Shown here piece after piece: positions 6,517 through 11,333 of a DNA stretch of 12,306 nucleotides. Origin of the DNA: JAICLK01 sp035478715 (lineage in GTDB: Bacteria; Patescibacteriota; Saccharimonadia; Saccharimonadales; UBA4665); NCBI GenBank assembly GCA_035478715.1, contig DATIJK010000052.1, positions 1 to 12,306 on the forward strand, given 5' to 3'. Below the pieces are notes generated by a model that saw nothing but the letters and a program-made list of their open reading frames with translations, made no database searches and was not told where the DNA came from. Within the stretch, counting starts at the first letter, position 1; the number at the start of each line of letters is the position of its first letter. The position numbers were made by a program, and so were the translations under genes.

Positions 6517-6537
6517 GACATTTCGAATACATTCAAT

Positions 6538-7482
6538 TCAATTAGCAGTGACTGAATAATCTGTGATATCGAACCGTTCCTGGCCTTTCACGCCGGGCGA
6601 GCTTTCGGTATAAGAAATTTCTACGCCGTACCCGATTGCGGTCAGTGTATCCGTCGACTTCATCCAGCCGTGCGCAATTGCCCACTGGAACACGTGCAGG
6701 ATATTTACGCTACCTGACGCTTTGAAATTGTCATAACCGAATACCAGAAAACTCGGGTCGACCTGCAATGCGTGCATGGCGATGCCGTCTATCGTGATAG
6801 GAGTACCATCCTGCGGCGGATGGTTATATACGTCATTTTGGATCATGATTTCGTTCGTCCAGTTGTCGGTCCACATGTCATATCCCGCGTCCCATTCACC
6901 CATGTGCGGAATTGATTCACCGAATGTGCTGGTTATGTTTGTGTATTGCCCGATCTGCTTGGCATCACCAAATCCGCAGCCGCAGACAGCCGGATATGAT
7001 TTAATCGATCCCCGGTCGTTTGCCAGATCAGGCTGGTTTGAGTTAACATAAAAACTTTTCTGCGAACAGACGAATATCGTCTGCGGTCCGGCTTCCGTAG
7101 TATTCCAGACATTATTGTTGACATAATCCGCGCCAGTTGATGGATATCTGCCCTGGACAGCCGATGATGTGAATATCGGATTTGTACAAAGCTGCCCACC
7201 GGATGAACCGCCAGTCCCGAATTTAATCGCGCGGCCGCCAGATGCGTTCGAATCAGTGACGTTCGACGTATTGCCAGTGACGCTTCCGCTTTCAGTTTCT
7301 GATGAAGTCGCTATCGTCGCAGCTTTGCCGCTCGATAAAAAATACATCCCAAGCCCAGCCACGAGCACGAACGCGGCGATCAACGGTAAAGTATGCTGAT
7401 AATAATGCGGCTCGTGTTTTTGCCTGTGAATTTTGGAATGATGATTGGACTTTGCCGTTCTAGCTTGTGTTAAATGGCGCAT
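6538..7482 (-). CDS. Membrane-anchored GH12-like glycoside hydrolase, second of a pair
   Basis: A 314-residue surface protein. It has a basic, His-rich cytoplasmic tail (1-31), one membrane helix (32-48), a short carbohydrate-binding-like motif (55-89: IATSSETESGSVTGN...TDSNASGG...IKFG) and a catalytic region with GH12 (endoglucanase/xyloglucanase clan) landmarks: YVNNNVWN (120-127), YDMWTDNW then E211 in NEIMIQ (nucleophile candidate), SVNILHVFQWAI (258-269) and E288 in IGYGVEIS (acid/base candidate). GH12 cleaves beta-1,4 or mixed-linkage glucans with retention. Both glutamates are present, but similarity is remote and the substrate is unproven. Six cysteines or fewer in the ectodomain (for example 99, 139, 167, 169) may form disulfides. 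ATG 7482 is 18 nt after the stop of its paralogue, with only a weak ribosome site, so translation is probably coupled within one operon. Confidence 0.72.
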   Translation of the reverse strand: MRHLTQARTAKSNHHSKIHRQKHEPHYYQHTLPLIAAFVLVAGLGMYFLSSGKAATIATSSETESGSVTGNTSNVTDSNASGGRAIKFGTGGSSGGQLCTNPIFTSSAVQGRYPSTGADYVNNNVWNTTEAGPQTIFVCSQKSFYVNSNQPDLANDRGSIKSYPAVCGCGFGDAKQIGQYTNITSTFGESIPHMGEWDAGYDMWTDNWTNEIMIQNDVYNHPPQDGTPITIDGIAMHALQVDPSFLVFGYDNFKASGSVNILHVFQWAIAHGWMKSTDTLTAIGYGVEISYTESSPGVKGQERFDITDYSVTAN

Positions 7483-7500
7483 TTCAGTTTCTTACCAATA

Positions 7501-8535
7501 TTACTGCACGGCATTCCAGGTAAAGTTATTGACCTGGAATGTTTGCGGGCCGTTTGTGTGGCAGACTTCAAATCCGAAACTCATCGCATACATAGTACTG
7601 TTCACAGGTAACTTATCCGGTTCCGAATTGTCCGTCTCCATGTGCTTGATTATGGCCAAAACGTCGACCGAGCCGACTGCTTGATTTGTCAGATGGCCGA
7701 AACTCGAACCGGGCCGCCAGACCCGCTCGCCGCCAAATTCGCACATGTTCCACGTGATGCCGCTGAGCGTCAGCGTATCGACAACCGTGCAGTCATAATC
7801 GGAGTTTTCGTCGACATACGCCTGGATCATAACTTCATCATCCCAGCCGTTGAACCACAAGTCGTAGGCTGCCCATCCGACAGTGATGCCGTCAGCTGTT
7901 GGCATTGTGACATTCCAAGATGACGTTATAGATTTATAGCTATCAACGAGATTCGTAGCCGGGTACCAGCCGGCAGCCGGAAACGTCAGGACTGCGCCGC
8001 TGGTGTTATTTGTGACATTGCTGACTATTTTCCAGTCGCCCGGGCTATTGGCGTAGAGCGTCTGCGTGTAATCAGTACCGCCGGCTCCCCACACATTCTG
8101 GCTAACGTTCAAGTTGTCCCTGCCGTTATTGGGGCTGCCATTATCGGTGATTCCGGCATAATTAGTGTAAAAATTTCCAAAACCTAACGGGCAATTGGCA
8201 TTAAACGATGACGAATCCATGTCCGATGTGACGCAAGCCCATGCCGGGGCAGAATACGTGCCGAACTTAACCGCATGACCGCCGGATGCATTCGAGTCAG
8301 TGACATTAGTCGTACTTCCGGACACAGTACCATTTTCCGCTTCGGATGCAGTGGCGATCGTTGCCGCTTTGCTGCTATTCAAAAAATATATACCAAGGAC
8401 CGCAACAAGCAGGCAGGTCGCGACCATCGGGAATCTATGATCTATCAAACGCTGAATCATTCTGTGGTGCGTCGTCTGAGCACGATGATACATCGGAGTA
8501 TTGGACGATTTTGACCCTACGGCAATCCGGCGCAT
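7501..8535 (-). CDS. Membrane-anchored GH12-like glycoside hydrolase, first of a pair
   Basis: A 344-residue paralogue with the same plan: a basic tail (1-35), a membrane helix (36-52), the carbohydrate-binding-like motif (59-92: TIATASEAENGTVSG...TDSNASGG...VKFG) and a GH12-like ectodomain from about 100. The GH12 landmarks are better kept here: VSQNVWG (144-150, family 'NN.WG'), GWAAYDLWFNGW (220-231), E234 in DEVMIQAY (nucleophile candidate) and E323 in SFGFEVCHT (acid/base candidate), ending in FQVNNFTW. The expected product is an extracellular glucanase-type enzyme tethered to the cell, useful for an ultra-small cell that must feed on host or environmental polysaccharide; that role is inferred. 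GGAG lies 10 nt before ATG 8535, and a strong promoter stands at 8576-8603. Alternatives are a non-catalytic glucan binder or an unlisted beta-jelly-roll family. Confidence 0.78.
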   Translation of the reverse strand: MRRIAVGSKSSNTPMYHRAQTTHHRMIQRLIDHRFPMVATCLLVAVLGIYFLNSSKAATIATASEAENGTVSGSTTNVTDSNASGGHAVKFGTYSAPAWACVTSDMDSSSFNANCPLGFGNFYTNYAGITDNGSPNNGRDNLNVSQNVWGAGGTDYTQTLYANSPGDWKIVSNVTNNTSGAVLTFPAAGWYPATNLVDSYKSITSSWNVTMPTADGITVGWAAYDLWFNGWDDEVMIQAYVDENSDYDCTVVDTLTLSGITWNMCEFGGERVWRPGSSFGHLTNQAVGSVDVLAIIKHMETDNSEPDKLPVNSTMYAMSFGFEVCHTNGPQTFQVNNFTWNAVQ

Positions 8536-8575
8536 TAGAAATTTTCTCCACGCTTATGGTAATGCTTTGATAAGA

Positions 8576-8603
8576 ATTATAGGGATTTACTATACGGCGT
8601 CAA
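8576..8603 (-). promoter_or_regulatory. Strong sigma-70-like promoter of the GH12-like operon
   Basis: The minus strand reads TTGACG (8598-8603), a 16-nt spacer and a consensus TATAAT (8576-8581). Transcription should begin near 8569, giving a leader of about 33 nt that includes the GGAG ribosome site. The -35 lies 9 nt downstream of the preceding gene's stop. Confidence 0.7.
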
Positions 8604-8612
8604 ACAGCTTAC

Positions 8613-8903
8613 TCAATACCGGAATAGTACGAACCAAAGTACAGTAACGGCAAGACCAGTAATCATCGCAAATACAATGGGCGCTTGCAAAATCATCGGT
8701 TGCTTTTTGAACTCTTTATCAGATCGTAAGCCGTACACACCGCCCAGGATCAAAATCGCTGCAGTCGGTATCATTAACCAGTATGGCAATAAACCGATAA
8801 ACACATCATTATCTTTGAATATGTACCATACACTTAACAAGCCAAGTAATATCAGAAAAATGTTAAAGAAATTGTCCGTTTGAGATTTGTTATTTACAGC
8901 CAT
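8613..8903 (-). CDS. Small membrane protein with three predicted helices
   Basis: A 96-residue hydrophobic protein that I cannot assign to a named family. Predicted membrane segments are about 12-29, 35-58 and 74-94, with a polar loop of alternating charge (60-69: RSDKEFKKQP) between helices 2 and 3 and a short polar N-terminus (MAVNNKSQTD). There are no Cys residues and no obvious motif. It lies 50 nt downstream of tRNA-Arg on the same strand, so the tRNA transcript may run into it, and immediately before the GH12-like operon. No Shine-Dalgarno precedes ATG 8903, although a TATATT box lies 10 nt upstream. The plus-strand open frame over this region is a shadow. The gene is likely real because of its clean hydrophobic pattern and proper TGA stop. 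Confidence 0.75.
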   Translation of the reverse strand: MAVNNKSQTDNFFNIFLILLGLLSVWYIFKDNDVFIGLLPYWLMIPTAAILILGGVYGLRSDKEFKKQPMILQAPIVFAMITGLAVTVLWFVLFRY

Positions 8904-8913
8904 GCCGAAAACT

Positions 8914-8919
8914 AATATA
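8914..8919 (-). promoter_or_regulatory. Possible -10 box of the small membrane protein gene
   Basis: TATATT on the minus strand ends 10 nt before ATG 8903, with no ribosome binding site between. This suggests a very short or absent leader. The -35 region is poor. Confidence 0.3.
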
Positions 8920-8952
8920 AATTAAACGCGAATAAAATGAAACGCTTGTGCT

Positions 8953-9029
8953 TGGCGCCCCGGGTAGGATTCGAACCTACGGCCTTAGGCTTAGAAGTCC
9001 TCTGCTCTATCCAGCTGAGCTACCGGGGC
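8953..9029 (-). tRNA. tRNA-Arg(UCU), CCA encoded
   Basis: The minus strand folds into a 77-nt tRNA. The acceptor GCCCCGG pairs with CCGGGGC, followed by discriminator G and encoded CCA (8953-8955). The D stem is GCTC/GAGC and the T arm is GTAGG-TTCGAAT-CCTAC. The seven-base anticodon loop CTTCTAA places TCT at 34-36, which reads AGA/AGG arginine codons. The anticodon stem is unusual: GAGGA faces GCCTA, giving three Watson-Crick pairs (28-42, 29-41, 30-40) and mismatches G27-A43 and A31-G39. The extended -10 promoter is at 9042-9050. Confidence 0.95.
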
Positions 9030-9041
9030 ATTTGCGCGTTG

Positions 9042-9050
9042 ATTATATCA
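9042..9050 (-). promoter_or_regulatory. Extended -10 promoter of tRNA-Arg
   Basis: The minus strand reads TGATATAAT, a perfect extended -10. Its last base is 12 nt before the tRNA 5' end, leaving a leader of about 6 nt. No good -35 is visible, as expected for extended -10 promoters. Confidence 0.6.
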
Positions 9051-9164
9051 CGATACTGCTGCCTTAGCAGGTCTTTCCCTCTGTCGCTAATAAAAACTTC
9101 TCTCGAACCGCAGCGTAGGAATTTTATCTCCGACGAAACAACGCTGACAACATGTATTCTTTGG

Positions 9165-9193
9165 TTGACTTTTTTATTATTATGTGTCATTAT
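9165..9193 (+). promoter_or_regulatory. Promoter placing the start codon at +1 of the small membrane protein gene
   Basis: TTGACT (9165-9170), a 17-nt spacer and CATTAT (9188-9193) are followed 6 nt later by ATG 9200. Transcription is therefore expected to begin at the ATG. The earlier in-frame ATG at 9152 lies upstream of the -35 and cannot be used from this promoter. The rest of 9051-9164 shows only a 5-bp hairpin (CTGCT/AGCAG, about 9056-9070). Confidence 0.5.
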
Positions 9194-9199
9194 TTTGCA

Positions 9200-9499
9200 A
9201 TGAGACGATGGTCGGAATCTGATACCACTTTACGGCGTGTCCGCAATTATGCGGGACTTGCCGGAGCTTTACTTTTAGCACCGCTGGCATATTTTACTGT
9301 TCATGCGGTAGAGGATGCTTCAAGTTCAACCCCACCTCCAGCGACTATTTCTGTATCGGGGCTAGAAACTGGTCCGGCAATGGATGATAAAGCGTGGGCA
9401 ATTACTTTCGCAGGCTTAGATGGATTGGTATTAGGCGTAGCGGCTGAAGCGATCAGGCAACGCCGAGAACTGCGAAATCCTCAAAACGAAACAGTATAA
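9200..9499 (+). CDS. Small two-helix membrane protein
   Basis: A 99-residue protein with no family that I recognise. It has a basic N-terminus (MRRWSESDTTLRRVRNY), a first membrane helix at about 17-36, an extracellular or linker stretch rich in Ser/Thr/Pro (40-60, SSSTPPPATIS), a second helix at about 66-84 (WAITFAGLDGLVLGVAAEA), and a charged C-terminal tail (IRQRRELRNPQNETV). By the positive-inside rule both ends would be cytoplasmic with an outer loop of about 30 residues. The longer frame starts at 9152, but I prefer ATG 9200 because a -35/-10 pair ends 6 nt before it. It is followed by a small hairpin and tRNA-Gly, and has no operon partner. The gene is plausible rather than certain. 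Confidence 0.6.
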   Translation: MRRWSESDTTLRRVRNYAGLAGALLLAPLAYFTVHAVEDASSSTPPPATISVSGLETGPAMDDKAWAITFAGLDGLVLGVAAEAIRQRRELRNPQNETV

Positions 9500-9503
9500 T
9501 TAC

Positions 9504-9520
9504 TAGAGGATAAACCTCTA
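9504..9520 (+). terminator. Weak hairpin after the small membrane protein gene
   Basis: TAGAGG-ATAAA-CCTCTA is a perfect 6-bp stem starting 4 nt after the stop codon. It is followed by AGATAAAATC, not a T-run, so it is at best a weak or factor-aided terminator, or a transcript-end stabiliser. Confidence 0.35.
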
Positions 9521-9533
9521 AGATAAAATCAGG

Positions 9534-9539
9534 TATAAT
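9534..9539 (+). promoter_or_regulatory. -10 box probably driving tRNA-Gly
   Basis: A consensus TATAAT lies 51 nt upstream of the tRNA-Gly 5' end. No matching -35 is seen at 16-18 nt. The leader between would contain a small GCGG/CCGC hairpin (about 9561-9574). Confidence 0.4.
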
Positions 9540-9590
9540 TGTCCCAGCTGAGCGTATCTGGCGGGCTTTTCCGCGATAGCATTAGCAATT

Positions 9591-9665
9591 GCGGGTGTGG
9601 TATAACGGCCATTATTCCAGTTTTCCAAACTGGCGACGCGGGTTCGACTCCCGCCACCCGCACCA
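9591..9665 (+). tRNA. tRNA-Gly(UCC), CCA encoded
   Basis: A 75-nt tRNA. The acceptor GCGGGTG pairs with CACCCGC, then A73 and encoded CCA (9663-9665). The anticodon arm CCAGT-TTTCCAA-ACTGG places TCC at 34-36, and the T arm is GCGGG-TTCGACT-CCCGC. It aligns position by position with E. coli tRNA-Gly(UCC), except that the discriminator is A, not the U usual in bacteria. Its last 19 bases are the left part of a 30-bp direct repeat that recurs 405 bp downstream. Confidence 0.96.
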
Positions 9666-9676
9666 TTCGACTCGCT
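9647..9676 (+). repeat. Left 30-bp direct repeat (att-like), overlapping tRNA-Gly
   Basis: The repeat covers the 3' side of the T stem, the acceptor 3' strand, CCA and 11 bases of flank. The perfectly shared core is CCGCACCATTCGACTCGCT (9658-9676). Only this copy continues into a further CGCT-rich stretch and ATGGT, which can pair with ACCAT at the CCA end. Confidence 0.85.
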
Positions 9677-9754
9677 ACGCTCGCTCATGGTAAACCTTCT
9701 TTTTGCAATTTTAAATTTTCGTACACATATTGATTTGTTAATTAGAAGCGAGGC

Positions 9755-9782
9755 GAATGACCCTGAGCTTGTCGAAGGGCCC
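9755..9782. repeat. REP-like imperfect palindrome
   Basis: The core CCCTGAGCTTGTCGAAGGG (9761-9779) is a sequence that I recognise as a dispersed intergenic repeat in many unrelated bacterial genomes, often mistranslated as 'NDPELVEG' fragments. Here it lies 13 nt upstream of the GIY-YIG start codon, within the tRNA-Gly element. Its ends (CCCT/AGGG) pair, with further imperfect pairing inside. Confidence 0.6.
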
Positions 9783-9791
9783 TATTGTTTG

Positions 9792-10047
9792 ATGAGCTGG
9801 TATGTCTATATCTGTGTAAGCAAGGCGGGCTATTATTACGTGGGAATTTCATCAAAACCGACAGAAAGACTAAAGATGCACAATGCAGGATTGGGCGCTA
9901 AAATGGCAAAAGATCAAGGTGAATTTCATCTTGAATATGTATCTAATCCGTTTTCCAGACAAATCATCCGCGCGCAGACGTGAAGCCCAAATAAAACGAT
10001 GGTCGAGAATGAAGAAAGAGAATCTTATAAAAGGCACTTGGGAATAG
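9792..10047 (+). pseudogene. GIY-YIG nuclease, frameshifted
   Basis: From ATG 9792 the frame encodes a small GIY-YIG domain: WYVYICV (3-9), YYYVGIS (14-20), the conserved Arg in TERLKMHNAG (24-33) and FHLEYVSNPF (45-54). It then runs out of frame and stops at TGA 9981-9983. If one T of the TTTT run at 9951-9954 is skipped, translation continues as PDKSSARRREAQIKRWSRMK and KENLIKGTWE to TAG 10045-10047, a normal 84-residue protein with the family's C-terminal REaqIK helix and its catalytic Glu (E64). The uncorrected product lacks this Glu, so it should be inactive. The cause may be true decay, a sequencing error in the homopolymer, or programmed slippage. The GIY-YIG identity is clear; homing or repair functions are family knowledge only. 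Confidence 0.82.
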
Positions 10048-10051
10048 CTAT

Positions 10052-10081
10052 ACTCCCGTCAACCGCACCATTCGACTCGCT
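10052..10081 (+). repeat. Right 30-bp direct repeat (att-like)
   Basis: This copy matches 9647-9676 except at two positions (T for C at the eighth base, A for C at the eleventh). The 19-bp core at 10063-10081 is identical. It is not part of a folded tRNA: the sequence 5' of it is the end of the GIY-YIG gene. Confidence 0.85.
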
Positions 10082-10110
10082 CTGCATTTTGTTACAGATT
10101 CTATTTCCTG

Positions 10111-10122
10111 CAAGTTAACTTG
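10111..10122. promoter_or_regulatory. 12-bp perfect palindrome overlapping a -35 box
   Basis: CAAGTTAACTTG is perfectly self-complementary, and its last three bases are the TTG of the consensus -35 TTGACA at 10120. A dimeric regulator bound here would block the promoter of the peptidoglycan-binding protein gene. Confidence 0.4.
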
Positions 10123-10149
10123 ACATTTTTAAACATTAGCACTTATGCT
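10120..10149 (+). promoter_or_regulatory. Promoter of the peptidoglycan-binding protein gene
   Basis: A consensus TTGACA (10120-10125), an 18-nt spacer and TATGCT (10144-10149) precede AGGGG (10162-10166) and ATG 10173. A second AT box, TATAAA, at about 10155-10160 may be an alternative -10. Confidence 0.5.
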
Positions 10150-10172
10150 TAGGTTATAAATAGGGGCATCGT

Positions 10173-10691
10173 ATGCCGAAAACAAAAACCAGAAGTAAAA
10201 ATTCCAGCAGAACAAAACTTAAATCAAGATTGCTCAATATGAGCCGGCGGAATTTTATAATCATGTCCGTCTTTGTCCTTATCTTCGTCGGTGTCGGAGG
10301 ATTCATTATAGTAAAGCCCAAGGCTTTGCCGGCACATGATTGTTACGCACGTACATACAGATACGCGCCAAATACTTACTATTGGTGTGTCGTGCAACTT
10401 CAGACTTCACTGAATATCCTTCAGCGTTATTACGCATCCAAGGGTATGCTACCGGTAGGATATCCAGATGGATTATTCGGCCCAGCAACACTCAGCGCGG
10501 TCAAAGCTTTGCAAAGAAATGATAAAGCCGGAAGCAGTGTGGACGGTGTTGTGGGAACAAGAACCTGGTATGACGACTGTTGGTGGCTGGAACAAGCGTA
10601 TAGGATTACGCTTAATCAAAATGACAGAACGTGGTCAGGTAAGATCGATGATGTAGAATACAATATTGGGTGCTCTTATTGGGGTTTATAG
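10173..10691 (+). CDS. Membrane-anchored peptidoglycan-binding (PGB1) domain protein
   Basis: A 172-residue protein. It has a highly basic cytoplasmic N-terminus (1-27), one membrane helix (about 28-47) and an ectodomain with a PG_binding_1 fold at about 72-135. The domain shows VVQLQTSLNIL (73-83), the YPDGLFGPATLSAVKALQ core (97-114) and VDGVVGTRTW (123-132), the repeated DG-fGpxT pattern of this family. PGB1 domains bind peptidoglycan stem peptides, so the protein is likely tethered between membrane and wall. No catalytic domain is present. Ectodomain cysteines C57, C72, C136 and C167 bracket the fold and could form two disulfides. The last 35 residues (WWLEQAYRITLNQNDRTWSG...) are unassigned. 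AGGGG is 6 nt before ATG 10173, and the promoter is at 10120. It is transcribed alone and converges with the next gene; the 85-nt gap after it shows no clear terminator. Confidence 0.87.
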   Translation: MPKTKTRSKNSSRTKLKSRLLNMSRRNFIIMSVFVLIFVGVGGFIIVKPKALPAHDCYARTYRYAPNTYYWCVVQLQTSLNILQRYYASKGMLPVGYPDGLFGPATLSAVKALQRNDKAGSSVDGVVGTRTWYDDCWWLEQAYRITLNQNDRTWSGKIDDVEYNIGCSYWGL

Positions 10692-10776
10692 CATTACAAT
10701 TCAGAGTTTTCAGCTAAATTCTCAACTTATAAAAATTTTGGACATTAGCGTATCGTCAATTTCTAGTTACCATCTG

Positions 10777-11319
10777 TTACAAAATATTTAAGTTCAATAT
10801 TTCATCCGCAACTTGCTGGGGACTTTTGTCGTTCGTGTCGATTTTGAAGTAATTTTCTGGGAAGTAAAACGGTGTGGGGCTTGTGAATCTATCATGCACA
10901 TAGCCTGCGATATCATCTGCATTAACCGTGTTCGGTTTGATTTTGTACCGTTCCGGGTCTTCAGCGCGATTCATCCGCACCTCGCGCGAGGCATCCAACT
11001 CGACGAATATCACTTCACCGCCCCGGGATTCGTATTGCGCCTTGTACGCGTCGATATTATTTTTGCCTTTCGGTAATAGAAAATTCCATACATACGTAAA
11101 AATCAGATCGATGCCAGCCTCGGCTGCTTCGCCGATCACTGCTTCACGTATCAGCCTGCTCAGCTTGTCTTCGGACGGGCTATTGGCGCCGAAAATTTTC
11201 ATCAATCCATCAGTAATCATGTGGTTGTGAAACAGTTTGAAATCAGTCTGTTTTTCGAGGATTTCTGCGACAGTCAGCTTACCGACTGCCGGCGGGCCGA
11301 ACAGAATCAACAGTTTCAT
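10777..11319 (-). CDS. P-loop nucleotide/shikimate kinase-like protein (AAA_33 type)
   Basis: A 180-residue P-loop protein. The Walker A is GPPAVGKLT (8-16), a variant in which Leu follows the lysine and Thr comes one position later, a form I recall in this small-kinase group. HNH at 31-33 is in the usual NMP-binding region, IDLIFTYVW (70-78) is the Walker B-like strand, and EVIFVELDASREVRMNR (102-118) is the lid-region strand and helix with a conserved Arg. The fold suits phosphotransfer to a small molecule, but the substrate is not readable. ATG 11319 is 9 nt downstream of the murA stop; no ribosome binding site is seen, and TATAAT overlaps that stop codon, so it may have its own leaderless transcript as well as read-through from murA. 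Confidence 0.8.
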   Translation of the reverse strand: MKLLILFGPPAVGKLTVAEILEKQTDFKLFHNHMITDGLMKIFGANSPSEDKLSRLIREAVIGEAAEAGIDLIFTYVWNFLLPKGKNNIDAYKAQYESRGGEVIFVELDASREVRMNRAEDPERYKIKPNTVNADDIAGYVHDRFTSPTPFYFPENYFKIDTNDKSPQQVADEILNLNIL

Positions 11320-11327
11320 AGCTGAAA

Positions 11328-11333
11328 ATTATA
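11328..11333 (-). promoter_or_regulatory. -10 box overlapping the murA stop codon
   Basis: A consensus TATAAT on the minus strand ends 8 nt before ATG 11319 and includes the TAA of murA. The same distance is seen at 4370/4379 and 2373/2364. There is no clear -35. Confidence 0.4.

Larger units (their letters stand above)
9647..10081 (+). mobile_element. Putative minimal GIY-YIG element at the tRNA-Gly 3' end
   Basis: Two direct repeats of 30 bp with 28 matches (9647-9676 and 10052-10081) bound a unit whose repeat-to-repeat period is 405 bp. The left copy includes the last 19 bases of tRNA-Gly with CCA plus 11 bases beyond it, which is the geometry of tRNA-targeting integration. Inside are a non-coding left part of about 115 bp with a REP-like palindrome, then one small GIY-YIG nuclease gene that ends 4 nt before the right repeat. 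There is no integrase. The element could be mobilised by the nuclease through break repair, or by a recombinase in trans. The integration model is inference; the repeat and its tRNA overlap are direct observations. Confidence 0.6.

Noticed and set aside
8937..9203. Plus-strand frame starting MKRLCLAPRVGFEPTALG
   Set aside because: It is the antisense of tRNA-Arg; such 'GFEPT' peptides are a common false gene call.
9539..9733. Plus-strand frame across tRNA-Gly
   Set aside because: It reads through the tRNA ('GDAGSTPATRT' type peptide) and has no independent support.
9687..9791. N-terminal extension of the GIY-YIG frame
   Set aside because: The 35 codons before ATG 9792 translate the REP-like repeat and non-coding flank; the GIY-YIG domain starts at MSWYVYI.
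10692..10776. Possible terminator between the converging PG-binding and kinase genes
   Set aside because: Only short AT palindromes (AAAATTTT) are present; there is no GC stem with a U-run on either strand.
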